A stretch of 64,000 nt of DNA, from the NCBI RefSeq assembly GCF_030704535.1, contig NC_081807.1, positions 4,381,001 through 4,445,000 on the forward strand, written 5' to 3'. The position numbers and the translations under genes were made by a program. Below the pieces are notes generated by a model, which was given only the letters and a program-made list of their open reading frames with translations, ran no database searches and was not told the DNA's origin. Shown here piece after piece: positions 1 through 11,698 of this stretch (its first letter is position 1; each line of letters opens with the position of its first letter). Source of the stretch: Vitis vinifera. Its lineage: Eukaryota; Streptophyta; Magnoliopsida; Vitales; Vitaceae.

Positions 1-1539
1 TCCCAGCTTGGATGTGAAAGCCTGCCACAGTGCAATCTTCCATGGCCTCATGCGGCACGGAAAGTGGCCCAGGAGGGTACAATCGTAATGTTTCCTTGAC
101 GATGGCTTGCAGGTAGACTAGGTTCTTTATATCTGATCCATCCACTTGGCGATGCTTACCCACATGGATTTCCAGCTCTGCTTGTGCCTTTTTTAGCGCA
201 TGGCGGTTGTTCAGTAGAAGAGAGAGGGCCCATGTAAGAGTGATAGATGTTGTGTCATAGCCAGCTAATATGAGGTTCTGCAATCAACAAATGATGTCGA
301 CTTCAATATGTGATCAGGAAAAGTTTACTTATCAGTAGTGAAATACCATGTTTAGCAGAATGATAAAACAAACCGTGAATAAGGAATCTAAGTGAAATTC
401 GATCACCCCACCTGGTTTGTCATGATAAATACAGATGATAAAGCTATACTGGATTTGATGAATGCTTGTAGAAATGCGAGGAGGGTTTAGGAAATTGGGC
501 AGAAAAAGTTGCAGAAATTATGATAGTAGATGGTGTTTTTTTTTTTCTCTTTTCATTTCATGGTCAAGTTATGGAAGTAGCAGGGACATACCAAGCAAGT
601 GGCCTTAATGACGGTATCAGGATCACGACCAGAGAATTGGCCATCATCTATGACGGAAAGCATGACATGGAGGAAGTCTACCTCAGCCCTGTTGTTGTTT
701 GCGGAAAGCCTTTGCTGGCGATGCTCCTCCACCCACCTTCCAAGCAAATAATCCAACTCCTTAGCTATTTTCTTCATATCAGTGGTATACCCTTTCACCG
801 TGTCCAACCAGCCGAGAAAAGGGATGGCATCCGAGACCATGAACAGCCCCACTAGAAGCATAAAATCGTCCAAGGCCTTTTTGCCCCGTTTTGGCTCATC
901 ATCACAGGCATGGGTCCCAAAATACCGTTTCCCTGCAATTGCTCTCACCATTACATTCATTACCAAGTTCCCAAATCTTTCCTTCATCTCCACCAAAGCG
1001 GGGCTGTCCTTGTTTCGTGCCCATTGCCCATAGAGCTCTTTTATTAAGAACTCAACTTCTGAGTCCTGGACATGTTTGAGCATCTCAAGCTGGCGGTTTG
1101 AGAGGAGCTCAACCATGGCTAGCTTCCGCACATCACGCCAGTATGGTCCATAGGGAGCAAATCCTAACATGGCATGATCATAGCCCATGAGCTTTACTGC
1201 TAAGGATCTTGGTCGAGTGGCGAATACCTTGTCATTGGTAGTGTAGCATTCCTTTGCTACTTCCCAGCTACTAACCACCAGAGCTTTACGAAGGCCAAGA
1301 TGAATGCAAAAGATTGGTCCATACTTATCAGCCATGTCTCCAAGTGTCCGATGTGGCAGCTTGTCTGCTCCTAGAAGATGAAGGTGACCGATAATAGGCC
1401 ATCGCCCGGACGGCTCCTGTGGCCTTTTGCCTTTCTTCTTGTTCCCTTTGGCATTAAATACCGTTGCCAACAACAAACAGATTGTAGCAAGAAGAAGCCC
1501 AAAAACTGTGATATCTTGTGGCTGAAGGGAGAATCCCAT
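1..1539 (-). CDS. P450-1: CYP82-like cytochrome P450, two exons, C-terminus beyond window edge
   Basis: Haem-thiolate monooxygenase of the plant CYP82 family, expected on the ER membrane. Exon 1 (592..1539, 316 codons) starts with MGFSLQPQD and a hydrophobic anchor at about residues 10-28. A basic linker and the proline-rich hinge [11 protein letters not shown] follow. The C-helix reads WRDVRK and the exon ends IKATCL before a GT donor at 591. The intron is 278..591. Exon 2 (1..277) opens NLILAGYDTT, the oxygen-binding I-helix motif, and contains the K-helix KETLR (ExxR). The reading frame stays open to base 1, so the haem-binding loop and about 118 residues lie outside the window. No stop or frameshift is visible. 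CYP82 members act on diverse substrates such as homoterpene precursors, coumarins, flavones and alkaloids, so the substrate cannot be named. Family confidence is high; function is unknown. Confidence 0.9.
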
Positions 1540-2172
1540 GACTAGTTAGTACCAGAGCAAATGTGTCAGTGGAAAGAATCACCTTTCTCAGGTACCATAA
1601 ATAGGAAAAGGCTTCGAAAATGGTTCAAAACTACATTCGCTAGAACACTCACAAGTAGGAATTCACGCTCTACACATGTGCCATCCTAATTTAGTGTAGA
1701 CAGCTCTAGATGATAATAAATAATATGAAGCTCCTTTCAAGTCCTATATAACACGATTTGTTCATTGAAAATCAAGTGGTGTGTTGATTTTGGTATCAAG
1801 TTTTACTTCTCTTTACTTACACGCCACACAGTACACGGTACATAGATATTTTAGAGAACCACATGGTACACATATTTTAGAGAAGTGTGCTTTAAAGGTG
1901 GAGGTGGAGCCCCCTATGGATTCAATCATTCAAAATTAGGAGACTAAAAACAAAAACCTATAGTTATCAGCCGAAAAAGTCGAGATTGTCCACTTCTGCA
2001 AAATCCACATCTTCTTCCTAATCATAAGCCAAAGTAAAGCTATTGGTACGGCAATTGCAGGGAGTATGAGTGTAGCATCTAGCTATGAATGCAATGTGCA
2101 AAATATGTCTCCAATTTGGAGAAGGAACTGGCAACCAAAGATCCAAAATTTATTGTGTCAAATTTTAAGGAA
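1507..2172. repeat. Left arm of a large inverted repeat covering the P450-1 5' end and flank
   Basis: This stretch holds the first codons of P450-1, its presumed promoter and about 600 bases of flank. Its reverse complement recurs almost unchanged at 3088..3741. The same sequence recurs in direct orientation from 56115, the displaced flank of P450-7. It has no supported gene of its own; the short plus-strand frame at 2089..2295 is not conserved in the copies. Confidence 0.9.
1596..1603 (-). promoter_or_regulatory. Possible TATA-like element of P450-1
   Basis: Read on the minus strand this is TATTTATG, about 57 bases upstream of the ATG at 1539. The surrounding DNA recurs in the inverted copy near 3650 and near 56170 upstream of P450-7. 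It is placed by motif and spacing only. A second TATA-like stretch, TTATATAG, lies near 1745 and could be used instead. Confidence 0.3.
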
Positions 2173-2814
2173 AAAAAAAAAAAAATTCTAACTAAACTTT
2201 TTAACCATCAAGTGCATCAAAACAATCCAATTCCCACTTTGCTAATTGCTCCGTCTCATTCACCAATTGATTATCTTGACCCAAAATTTGGGTAGTTTTT
2301 TTAATTAGAATGTAATGAAAATCATTTTGAAAAATTATATATGGTTATAATATTATCCGGTTTCTTGGGCTTTTGAAGTTTTAGTTTGTCTCCGCTTAAA
2401 GGATCTTGAGTTGTTAGGCAAAGAACCCGTGTAACTCACTATATTGTAGAGAAACTAGCTTGTAGAAAAGATAGAGAGGAAGTTGGAGTTAGAGGAGAAT
2501 TTTCTTTCTTTTTAATCTGTAGATAATAAAATAAACTACAACCTCAATAATTTAAAATACTTTCCAGATCAGATAAGATATGATTTAAGAAATTCAAAAT
2601 TCATTTAAGCAAGGAGACCACCTACAAAACAAACCAATGAGGTGAGCAGATTTGCTTCCCACGTTCTCCAAGTCCAAACGTTGGGAACCTGCCTGAGCTA
2701 ATTGGGGAAGTTTGTGCCACACATTTTTTCTTACTTTCCATTCTGCTTAATGACAGAAAAGCTAAGAAGATCATACCTCCTTAGGTTCTATAAACACTAC
2801 CAAACATTTGGAGT
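2173..2814. other. Spacer of the inverted repeat; no gene seen
   Basis: AT-rich non-coding DNA. It has a direct counterpart at about 56760..57370, including the stretch around GGAACCTGCCTGAGC. It resembles 5110..5310 more weakly. No reading frame, RNA gene or element end is supported. Confidence 0.6.
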
Positions 2815-3087
2815 AGACAATAGCTTGCAGGCTATACTCGTAATGTTTCCACTTGACAATGGCTTGTAGGTAGATTAAGTTGTCTTCATAGCTGATTCCT
2901 CCACTAGGCGATGCTTTCCCAATTGGACGTCCAACTCATCTTGTGTTTATTTTTTCAGCACGCAGCTTTTGTTCAACAGAAGAGAAAGGGCCCATGTAGG
3001 CGTGATCACTGTTGTCTCAATCCTGCCAGCTTTTGTTCAACAGAAGAGAAAGGGCCCATGTAGGCGTGATCACTGTTGTCTCAATCC
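2815..3087 (-). pseudogene. CYP82 exon-2 relic with internal 64-bp tandem duplication
   Basis: The minus strand encodes a degraded version of the I-helix to K-helix part of exon 2: relics of [21 protein letters not shown] and the following leucine-rich stretch, with stops and frameshifts. A 64-bp unit beginning AGCTTTTGTTCAACAG is present twice, at 2964..3027 and 3028..3087. The second copy is cut where the inverted repeat arm begins. A near-identical relic with the same tandem duplication is at 57370..57660, so the duplication predates the segmental copying. It is not functional. Confidence 0.75.
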
Positions 3088-3741
3088 TTAAAATTTTTGT
3101 ATCTTTGGCTGCCAGTTCCTTCTCCAAATTGGAGACATATTTTGCACATTGCATTCATAGCTAGATGCTACACTCATACTCCCTGCAATTGCCTTACCAA
3201 TAGCTTGACTTTGGCTTATGATTAGGAAGAAGATGTGGATTTTTCGGAAGTGGACAATCTCTTGACTTTTTCGGCTGATAACTATAGGTTTTTGTTTTTA
3301 GTCTCCTAATTTTGAATGATTGAATCCATAGGGGGCTCCACCTCCACCTTTAAAGCACACTTCTCTAAAATATGTGTACCATGTGGTTCTCTAAAATATC
3401 TATGTACCGTGTGCTGTGTGGCGTGTAAGTAAAGAGAAGTAAAACTTGATACCAAAATCAACACACCACTTGATTTTCAATGAACAAATCGTGTTATATA
3501 GGACTTGAAAGGAGCTTCATATTATTTATTATCATCTAGAGCTGTCTACACTAAATTAGGATGGCACATGTGTAGAGCGTGAATTCCTACTTGTGAGTGT
3601 TCTAGCGAATGTAGTTTTGAACCATTTTCGAAGCCTTTTCCTATTTATGGTACCTGAGAAAGTTGATTCTTTCCACTGACACATTTGCTCTGGTACTAAC
3701 TAGTCATGGGATTCTCCCTTCAGCCACAAGATATCACAAGA
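3088..3741. repeat. Right arm of the inverted repeat (inverted P450 5' end and promoter copy)
   Basis: Reverse complement of 1507..2172 with few differences by eye. It ends with an inverted P450 start at 3706 on the plus strand, which encodes MGFSLQPQDIT and then leaves homology at about 3741 and stops soon after. The orphan promoter would therefore point rightward, opposite to all the P450 genes. A deletion of about 13 bases near 3095 distinguishes it from the left arm. Confidence 0.88.
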
Positions 3742-5982
3742 TGTAAATAGTGCGCTTCACAATGATTTTATAAAGCGGTTGTCTTTGTTACCCATACATT
3801 AGACCATACAACAATGATTTGCATTTATTTTTAACACTATTACTTTTGCTGCTGCTAATGGAAGTAGAGTTCAAAAGATAATATCGTCATGGTTGCTTTG
3901 GATAATATGGAATCCTACAACAGTGCAGTCCTTTCGTTAACCTAATTATACACACAATTAGAAATAAAGAAAGACAAAATAAAAAAATTTACTCTATTTC
4001 TATAGTCAATATGATCACAGTTTTCTCTGTTCAGAACAGGGATATTTATACATACCCAGGTCACACTTTCTGTGAGTGCTTCTTAGATCTAAAAAAAATA
4101 TATAAAACATGATTACATTTAGAAAAGGGGCAAGTCACCACCCTCAGTACATTGTTGAATGCATCAGGGGAAAGAATCACTTCTCCAAAATGGCTCAAAA
4201 CTACACACACTAGAACACCGACACGTCGAATTCATGTTCCACACATGTGCCATCCTAACATAGAAACTATAGACAGCTGTGGATGATGTAAAATGTGAAA
4301 GCTCCTTCGAAGTCTTATATATGATAGTTCTGAGTATGAAAAATCTTTCTTTGGCCAGTTGTTATGATGCATATTTGTTCATTGAAAATCACGTGGAGTG
4401 TATCTAACGTACCCCACAGAAATGGGTGATTTAGCTATTAAGTTTGGCTTGCTCTTTACCACATACCACACACCACACACCACACATCACATAGATAATA
4501 TTGAGAAGCTTTACCTTACCTAAGTGTAAGGTGGATGCCCGTTTGGACTGAATGGTTCAGAATTAAGGAGACTAAAAACAAAACGCCACATCTTCTGCCA
4601 CATACATCATAAGCCAAAGCCAACTGTTGCTGGATGCTGGACGACTCTAGAGGCATCTAGATATAAATGCAACGTGAAAAATTAGTATATATATATATGG
4701 CTCCAATTTGAAGAAGGAACAGACAACCGAAGATACGAAATTTATCGTGTCAAAGTTAAAACCAAAAAAAAAAGAGGGTCCTAATCAAACATCTGCTCTT
4801 GAATCCAAACAATCCAATTCCGACGTTTTCTTATTGTTCCTTCTCATTCACCAATTGATTATTTCGACCCAAATTTGGGCAGTTTTTCTAATTTGAATGT
4901 AATGAAAATATTTTGACAAACTATGGTTATAATATTATCAAGGTTTCTTGGGCTTTTGAAGTTTTAGTTTGTATTGGCTTAAGGGATCTTGAGTTGTTAG
5001 GCAAACAGCCTGTGCAACTCACCTTTTTGTAGAGGAAACTGTGGAAGATAGAGAGAAGAGGTTGTAGTTTGAGGAGAAAGCTTCATCCTATTTGCTGAAA
5101 ATAAAACAAGCTACAACCTCAATGATTTAAATTACTTTCAGGATAAAATATGAATTAAGAAACTCAAAATTCAGTTGAAGCAAGGAGGCCACCTGCTAAA
5201 CAAATCAATGAGAATGAGCAGATTGGTTTCTCATGGTCTCAAAGTCCAAACATTTGGACCCTACCTGAGCTAATTGGGAAGTTTGTGGCACACATTTTTT
5301 CCCACTTTCAATGCTGGAGTAGACGGTGCCTGAACTAATCTGAAGACTTTGTTGCACGCATTAAGCTATTACTTTTGCTGCTGCTAATAGAAGTAGAGTT
5401 CAAAAGAGAAGGTAGCCATTGTTGCTTTGGATATGGAGACCTGCAATAGTGCAGTCCTTTAAGTAATTTAATCACACACACGCGAGTAGAATTAAAGAAA
5501 AACAAAATAAAAGAATTTATCCTATTTCTACAATCAATATGATCACCAAGTTCAGGAAATATATCAACACTCAAGAATCTACTAATCAAATTAATATAGA
5601 TAGAAAAATTATAATGGTGAAAGTTATCCTGCTCCTCACAATCGCAGCTATACATACAATAATTCTCTTTCTCTCAAACAAAATCCTTCAACAAAACTGT
5701 AAATCATAAACCGATTAAATACAATAGGGATAAATTCATCATTCAATAAATAAATAAAAAATTATCTAAATGTCTTGCCCTTCAGTCTCTGCAAAGGTAA
5801 TTGGGCACCTTGACCACTGTGAGCTCAATGAGTGGTTAAACCCCACCATCTACCGTAAAACTAATTCAAACTTTACAATTCAACCCTGATAATGCAACAC
5901 TGAAAGTAGTGCAAGTGAAAGCAGTGCAACTCAGTGTACTGTTAATTTCATAAAATAAAAAAAAGAAAGAACAGGAAGATAC
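3742..5982. other. Intergenic DNA with old duplicated flank sequence; no gene seen
   Basis: Two diverged copies of one block beginning ATTACTTTTGCTGCTGCTAA are at about 3840..4030 and 5368..5550. The stretch 4160..5320 is a diverged relative of the P450-1 flank (1560..2760). This suggests an older round of tandem P450 duplication. Short open frames here are not conserved and carry no recognisable domain. Confidence 0.6.
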
Positions 5983-6232
5983 CAAGCATGTGCCCTTAAT
6001 GATTGTGTCGGTGTTATGACCAGGAAACCGTCCATCTCCTATTACAGACGGTCTGACATGGGTGAAGTCTTGTTCAGCTTCTATACTCTCAGCAAGCCTC
6101 TTGAAAGGATGCTCCTCCAATCATCTTCCAAGCACATGATACACCTTCCCAGCTGTTCTCTTCATTTTTGCCTTATACCCCTTCACCGTGTCTAACCAGC
6201 CAAGGAAGGGATTGCATAAGAAACCATGAGTT
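5983..6232 (-). pseudogene. CYP82 exon-1 3' relic
   Basis: Minus-strand remnant of the last part of exon 1. It contains WLDTVKGYKAKMKR, then a stop in place of the residue before LEEHPFKR, and the frame ends [12 protein letters not shown] donor-like GTATC follows at 5982, at the same place as the conserved exon-1 junction. Nothing upstream of about 6232 matches the rest of exon 1, and no exon 2 follows. A dead fragment of an old array member. Confidence 0.75.
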
Positions 6233-7448
6233 GTTAGCCTATAGCTTTTTAAAAATCTATTTTGATAATAACAAAACAAAAGATTATTGTTTAATCCTTG
6301 GTTTAATCATGATTGGGCATGTTATAAAATGCAAATGCTTTCGGAAGCTCAAAGATGAAGAGTTGACATGTTATAAACCCATAGCGTCCAGCATGATGCA
6401 GATTTTTAGGAATTAATCTAAGCTAGGCTAGTGCATTATTTTAAGAAATTTGCCCCATCCAAACCATATCTCCATATCTTTTACTTTAATGTATTTATCT
6501 ATTTAAGATATTATGTTATAAAAATAATTTATTAACTTTAAATTTATCAATTTTGTTTTTTTAAGAGCCAAATATAATCTTAAATATCATTTAAGAAAGT
6601 GACTTCAAAAACATAAAATTGGATTTTTTTTTTCAATGGTTAAAAGGATGAAAATTGAGGTTTCCAAGTGTCTCTTAAGGCAAAAAGGGTTTTCAAAATT
6701 GAAATGAAATCATATATATGGATAGTTGGAGTTAGGAGGAAGCCGACGATTAAGAATCGAAAAATCACTATATTTGGCTCTCTAACTTGGGCAATTGATT
6801 GGGTGGTTGACTAATCCCACTTAGAGATGTGCATGAGATTGGGTGGAAAAATCCTCACTCTTTCGTGTCATACTTATCCATATCAGGAAACTGCGCACAA
6901 ATATTTATATAAAAAAGCTAAGTTTGTACAAGCTTCCAAATAAGACCATTCTGCTGGTGGAAAAAAAAAAAATAAAATAAAAAACACAAATCCCATTTGT
7001 GTTTTTCCCCACGCTGAGTCGACTTAAAACATGAGCTAGGCTCAACCCAAACAAGAAACTTTGAAGCAGAAGCAAGAAAAATTATCAAATCAAATAACAA
7101 CACAAACATCAACAAACGACCTCTATTTGATCGATGAAGATGATCATAATCAACTGATGTATAATCTTAAATAAGTCAGGGTATAGGCAACCAAGTAGAC
7201 TCTGCATGAAGCAGCAGTAGACAGATATTGAAGGTTATGAGTTGACAAATCATTCAGAATGAGCTACACATGCATAACAAGAGCAGATTTAATCATATTC
7301 TCCTGAGTCCAAACATTTGTAGACGACACTGCCTGGGCTTGTGAGGGGAGTTTGTGAATTGGGTTGTTACCTCTTATGCCTAATTAATCACAATATAGCT
7401 TAGAAGATAACATTTGGAGTAGACTTTTCCGTCTTCATGCATGCTTGC
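6233..7448. other. Intergenic and 3' flank of P450-2; no gene seen
   Basis: AT-rich. The stretch 6900..7190 is nearly the same as 29755..30024 beside P450-4, including AAGCTTCCAAATAAGACC. This shows P450-2 and P450-4 were copied together with their 3' flanks. No supported gene or element ends were found. Confidence 0.55.
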
Positions 7449-7649
7449 TTAATAACCGTAGAGCTCGGAAGGTAGCCTTGGGACAACGGTGACCTCCAAT
7501 GGGGTTGCTCTGGGAAGAGTCACCCCTGAACCTTCAGTCCTATCCACTGGTAAATCCGCAACCACTCCCAATTGAAAACTATGAAGCAGTCTGGCTAGTG
7601 TCAGGTGCATGACCTCAAGCGCAAATGAGATTCCTGGGCATACCCTTCT

Positions 7650-7839
7650 TGTTGAGATATTAAGAATATTGAGATATTAGGAACGTTGAGATATTAGGAT
7701 ATTAATTGTTATTTCCTTATGCCATTCTTTCCTTGTATCATTCTTTCCCATTCTTAGAATGACGATACCCTCTATATATACTCTGTACATGAATGAATGA
7801 AAATATGAATGAAAAAACTATCATTTATCAATTTGAACA
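7650..7839 (+). repeat. Left LTR of copia-A
   Basis: 190 bp, with the TATA-like TCTATATATACTC near 7760. A short unit GAGATATTAGGAAT-like is repeated at its 5' end. It has one fewer unit than the right LTR (207 bp). Confidence 0.95.
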
Positions 7840-10800
7840 TGGTATCAGAGCCATGAAACTGAAATCCTGGATATTTTGTCGTTATGGTAGTCCGACAGCG
7901 ATCAACCATCCTAAGACAAGCCCTAATATTGATAAGTCAACCTTCAAATGCACTCACTGCAATAAGACTGATCCCACCAGTCTGGATATCCCAACAAAGC
8001 AACGACTCTTGGTATGATCAAGAAAAAAATGAGGAATCGAGGGTTTGAACCATGGACCTTTAAATCATGTTTAGGTTATCAACACTTTGTTATTAATGAT
8101 AATAATCGTGATCAACGGAAGAAGGATTCCAAGAAAATCTTGACTGCAACTATTGCCGAAATAAAAATAGAGGCTAATGTTGCTGAGAAAGCCTCTGCAT
8201 TGGTAGCCGCTACAGATCATGGTGGTAAGTTTTTAAATACTTTTACATCTGTTATTAATAGTGCATGGATAATTTATTCTGGTGCTACAGATCATATGAC
8301 TTTTGATTTTAGACAGGTTTCAACCCTTAGACCTTCCTCACAAAAAATTGTTTCCACAGCTAATGGTAACACAACCCCAGTCATTGGGAAAGGATCCTTA
8401 ACTCTTACTGATACTTTGAATTTGGATTCTGTTTTAGTTGTTCCATCTTTAGATTACAATCTTTTGTCAGTTTCTCAAATCACTGCAGCCTTATCTTGTA
8501 TTGTCATTTTTTGGCCTGGATTTTGTGTGATTAAGGACATCCAAACAAGACAGACGATTGGTTGTGGTATTAAGCGGGAAAAACTCTATTACTTGGACTT
8601 GCAGTCAAAGGATTCAAATAAGTTGCAACAAGCCTTGATGGCAGATGAATCTGAGGGAGAGAAGAAAAAATCTGAAATTTGGTTGTGGCATCGACGTTTG
8701 GGACATGGTTCCTTTGGTTATTTAAAAAAATTGTTTCCTAGTTTGTTTGCAAAGAGTGATATTTCTGGTTTCCGTTGTGATATTTGTGAATTGGCTAAAA
8801 GCCATCGTGCTTCGTTTCTGTTAATTTTAAATAAAAGTCCGTTTCCTTTTATGGTTATACATTCTGATGTTTGGGGCCCATCCAAAGTCCCAACTTTGAG
8901 TGGCTCACGTTGGTTTGTTACTTTTATTGATAATTGTACCAGAATGACATGGTTATGCTTGATGAAGACCAAAGATGAAGTGAACTTGTTGTTTCAAAAA
9001 TTTCATAAAGTGATTGAAACTCAGTACAATGCAAAGATTCGGGTTCTGCATAGTGATAATGGTGGAGAATATCAAAGTTCTGATCTTCAAAATTATTTAG
9101 AAGGACATGACATCATTCATCAAACTACTTGTTCCAATACACCCCAGCAAAATGGAGTCGCTGAACGAAAAAATTGGCACTTGTTAGAGGTTGTTCGTGC
9201 TTCCTTGATAGCAGCAAAAACACCGATATCTTATTGGGGAGAAGCAATCACATTTGCCGCATACTTGATCAATCGGGTACCTTCTAGCTCAATTAACTTT
9301 CAAACACCACTTCAAGCTCTTACTAATGTCGTAGTTGCCCCAACCGTCCCAAATCTACCTCCTCGTGTTTTTGGTTGCGTGGCATTTGTGCATCTACACA
9401 AGCACCAACGCACCAAGTTAACTTCTCATGCATTACAATGTGTGTTTGTTGGATATGCATTGCACAAAAAGGGATATCGATGTTACCATCCTCCAACTCG
9501 ACAAATGTATATTACAATGGATGTGGTGTTTCATGAAGATTCGATGTATTTTTCATCTGAGTTTGAACTTCAGGGGGAGTACCATAAGGAAATTCAGACT
9601 CTCGATTATGATTATCATATATCTGAGGAAGATGAATCTGGACAATCTGAACTAGTGAACCAGGAAGTGGGTGAGTTGGATATGAGTGGTCAACAATTTG
9701 GGTTCGAAGATGTCTTCACTGAAATACCAAACCAATCGTCGTCTGTTGAGGGTGTTCTTAATTTGGAACCTGATCCATTCATGAAACGGTTACCACACCG
9801 TCATAATATAGGTATTCCTAAACCCACATATGAACCTGAATTGTCTACCAAAGTCAAATATCCCATGAGCAACTATGTGTCTAACCATCGTTTGTCTGAA
9901 TCAAACAAGTCATTTGTAAATCAATTATCTACTATAGCTATTCCTAACAGTGTGCAGGAAGCCTTAGCTGATCCAAGGTGGAAAGTAGCCATGAATGAAG
10001 AGATGAAATCATTGCAGAAGAATGAAACATGGGAACTCGTAGAATGTCCACCAGGAAAGAAGCCAGTTGGGTGTCGTTGGATCTATACTGTGAAGTACAA
10101 GGTAGATGGTAGTATTGAACGATTTAAAGCAAGACTGGTAGCAAAAGGGTACACTCAAACTTATGGAATTGACTACACAGAGACATTTGCACCTGTAGCT
10201 AAGATCAACACAGTTCGAGTATTACTGTCTTTAGCTGCAAACCTAGATTGGCCATTACAACAGTTCTATGTGAAAAATGCCTTTCTGCATGGCGAGTTAT
10301 CTGAAGAAGTATATATGGATCTTCCACCAGGATGCATGGTGTCAGAAAAGCAATGTCAGAAGGTGTGCAAATTGAAGAAGTCATTGTATGGGTTGAAGCA
10401 ATCCCCGAGAGCATGGTTTGGAAGGTTCACAAAGTTAATGAGAGCTTTTGGCTATTGTCAAAGTAATTCAGATCACACTTTGTTCCTGAAAAAGCAACAT
10501 GGTAAGATTACGACACTCATCGTATATGTGGATGACATGGTAGTTACAGGAAATGATCCTGAAGAAAGAAAAGCTCTGCAAAATTATCTATCTAGAGAAT
10601 TCGAAATGAAAGATCTAGGTCCTCTAAAATACTTTCTTGGGATTGAAGTTTCTCGATCAAGTGAAGGAATTTTTCTGTCTCAAAGAAAGTATGCCTTAGA
10701 TCTTTTACAGGAGACTGGAATGTCGGGATGTCAACCTGTTAATACACCAATAGAAGAAGATCTGAAATTGTGTGTTAAGCCTAATCAAGTATCAACCGAT

Positions 10801-11484
10801 AAGGGAAGATATCAGAGACTTGTGGGGAGATTAATGTACTTAGCTCATACAAGACCAGATCTTGCTTATGCATTGAGTGTAGTGAGTCAATACATGCATA
10901 ATCTTGGAGAGCAACATATGAATGCAGTCATGCGTATTTTGAGGTATTTGAAGAATGCTCCTGGGAAGGGAATTTTGTTCTCTAAAAATGTTGATCATCA
11001 AAGTATAGAAGTATATACTGATGCTGATTGGGCCGGTGCAGTGGATGATAGGTGATCTACATCTGGTTACTTTACCTTTGTAGGTGGTAATCTTGTAACA
11101 TGGAAAAGTAAGAAGCAAAATGTCGTCGCTCGTTCAAGTGCAGAAGCGGAATTTAGAGGTATGGCTCTACGACTTTGTGAGGCATTATGACTAAGACTCC
11201 TCTTACAGGATTTAGGTTACCTATCTAGGCAACCAATCCGATTGTTTTGTGACAATAAAGCCGCGTGTGACATTGCTCATAATTTAGTACAACATGATCG
11301 TACAAAGCATGTCGAGGTGGATAGATTCTTCATTAAGGAAAAGTTGGATGATAAGATTGTGGAATTGCCTAAGATTCGATCAGAAGATCAATTGGCTGAT
11401 ATCCTTACCAAAGCTGTCTCAAGTCAAGTGTTCTCAAAATTTTTAGACAAGTTGGGCATGTGTGACATCTATGCACCAACTTGA
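7840..11484 (+). pseudogene. Copia-A gag-pol remnant
   Basis: A gag remnant near 7945 keeps KCTHCNKT, the start of a CCHC knuckle. The main frame 8014..11055 encodes the following. Protease reads WIIYSGATDHMT, with Tyr where the catalytic Asp of DSG should be. The pre-integrase zinc region is LWHRRLGH...CDICELAKSH. Integrase D-D-E residues lie in HSDVWGP, HSDNGGEY and NGVAERKN. Reverse transcriptase keeps YVDDM but has FYVKNAFLHG where LDVKNAFLHG is normal, so a first catalytic Asp is lost. RNase H continues in the same frame to 11484 after two TGA stops, at 11053 and after CEAL near 11187. Inactive polyprotein. Confidence 0.93.
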
Positions 11485-11491
11485 GGGGGAG

Positions 11492-11698
11492 TGTTGAGAT
11501 ATTAGGAATATTGAGATATTAGGAATATTGAGATATTAGGAAAGTTGAGATATTAAGATATTAATTGTTATTTCCTTATGTCATTCTTTCCTTGTATCAT
11601 TCTTTCCCATTCTTAGAATGGCGATACCCTCTATATATACTCTGTACATGAACGAATGAAAATATAAATGAAAAAACTATCATTTATCAATTTGAACA
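11492..11698 (+). repeat. Right LTR of copia-A
   Basis: 207 bp. It is similar to the left LTR but has an extra 17-bp GAGATATTAGGAATATT unit plus scattered substitutions. The CTTCT target duplication and P450 exon 2 resume immediately after it. Confidence 0.95.

Larger units (their letters stand above)
7650..11698 (+). mobile_element. Copia-A: Ty1/copia LTR retrotransposon in P450-2 exon 2
   Basis: Both LTRs begin TGTTGAGATATT and end TTTGAACA. The 5-bp target duplication CTTCT is present at 7645..7649 and 11699..11703. The primer-binding site TGGTATCAGAGCC (7840..7852) follows the left LTR directly, and the polypurine tract TTGAGGGGGAG (11481..11491) precedes the right LTR. The order protease, integrase, reverse transcriptase, RNase H marks Ty1/copia. 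Most of gag is missing, so the element is not autonomous. It lies antisense to the host P450. Confidence 0.96.

Noticed and set aside
520-1079. Plus-strand open frames opposite P450-1 exon 1, with similar ones opposite the other P450 copies
   Set aside because: They are antisense shadows of the conserved minus-strand exons. They recur only because the exons are repeated and have no independent motif.
1507-3741. Inverted repeat as a DNA transposon with very long TIRs
   Set aside because: There is no target duplication at 1507 or 3741, the arms contain P450 coding sequence, and a direct copy exists at 56115. Inverted segmental duplication fits better.
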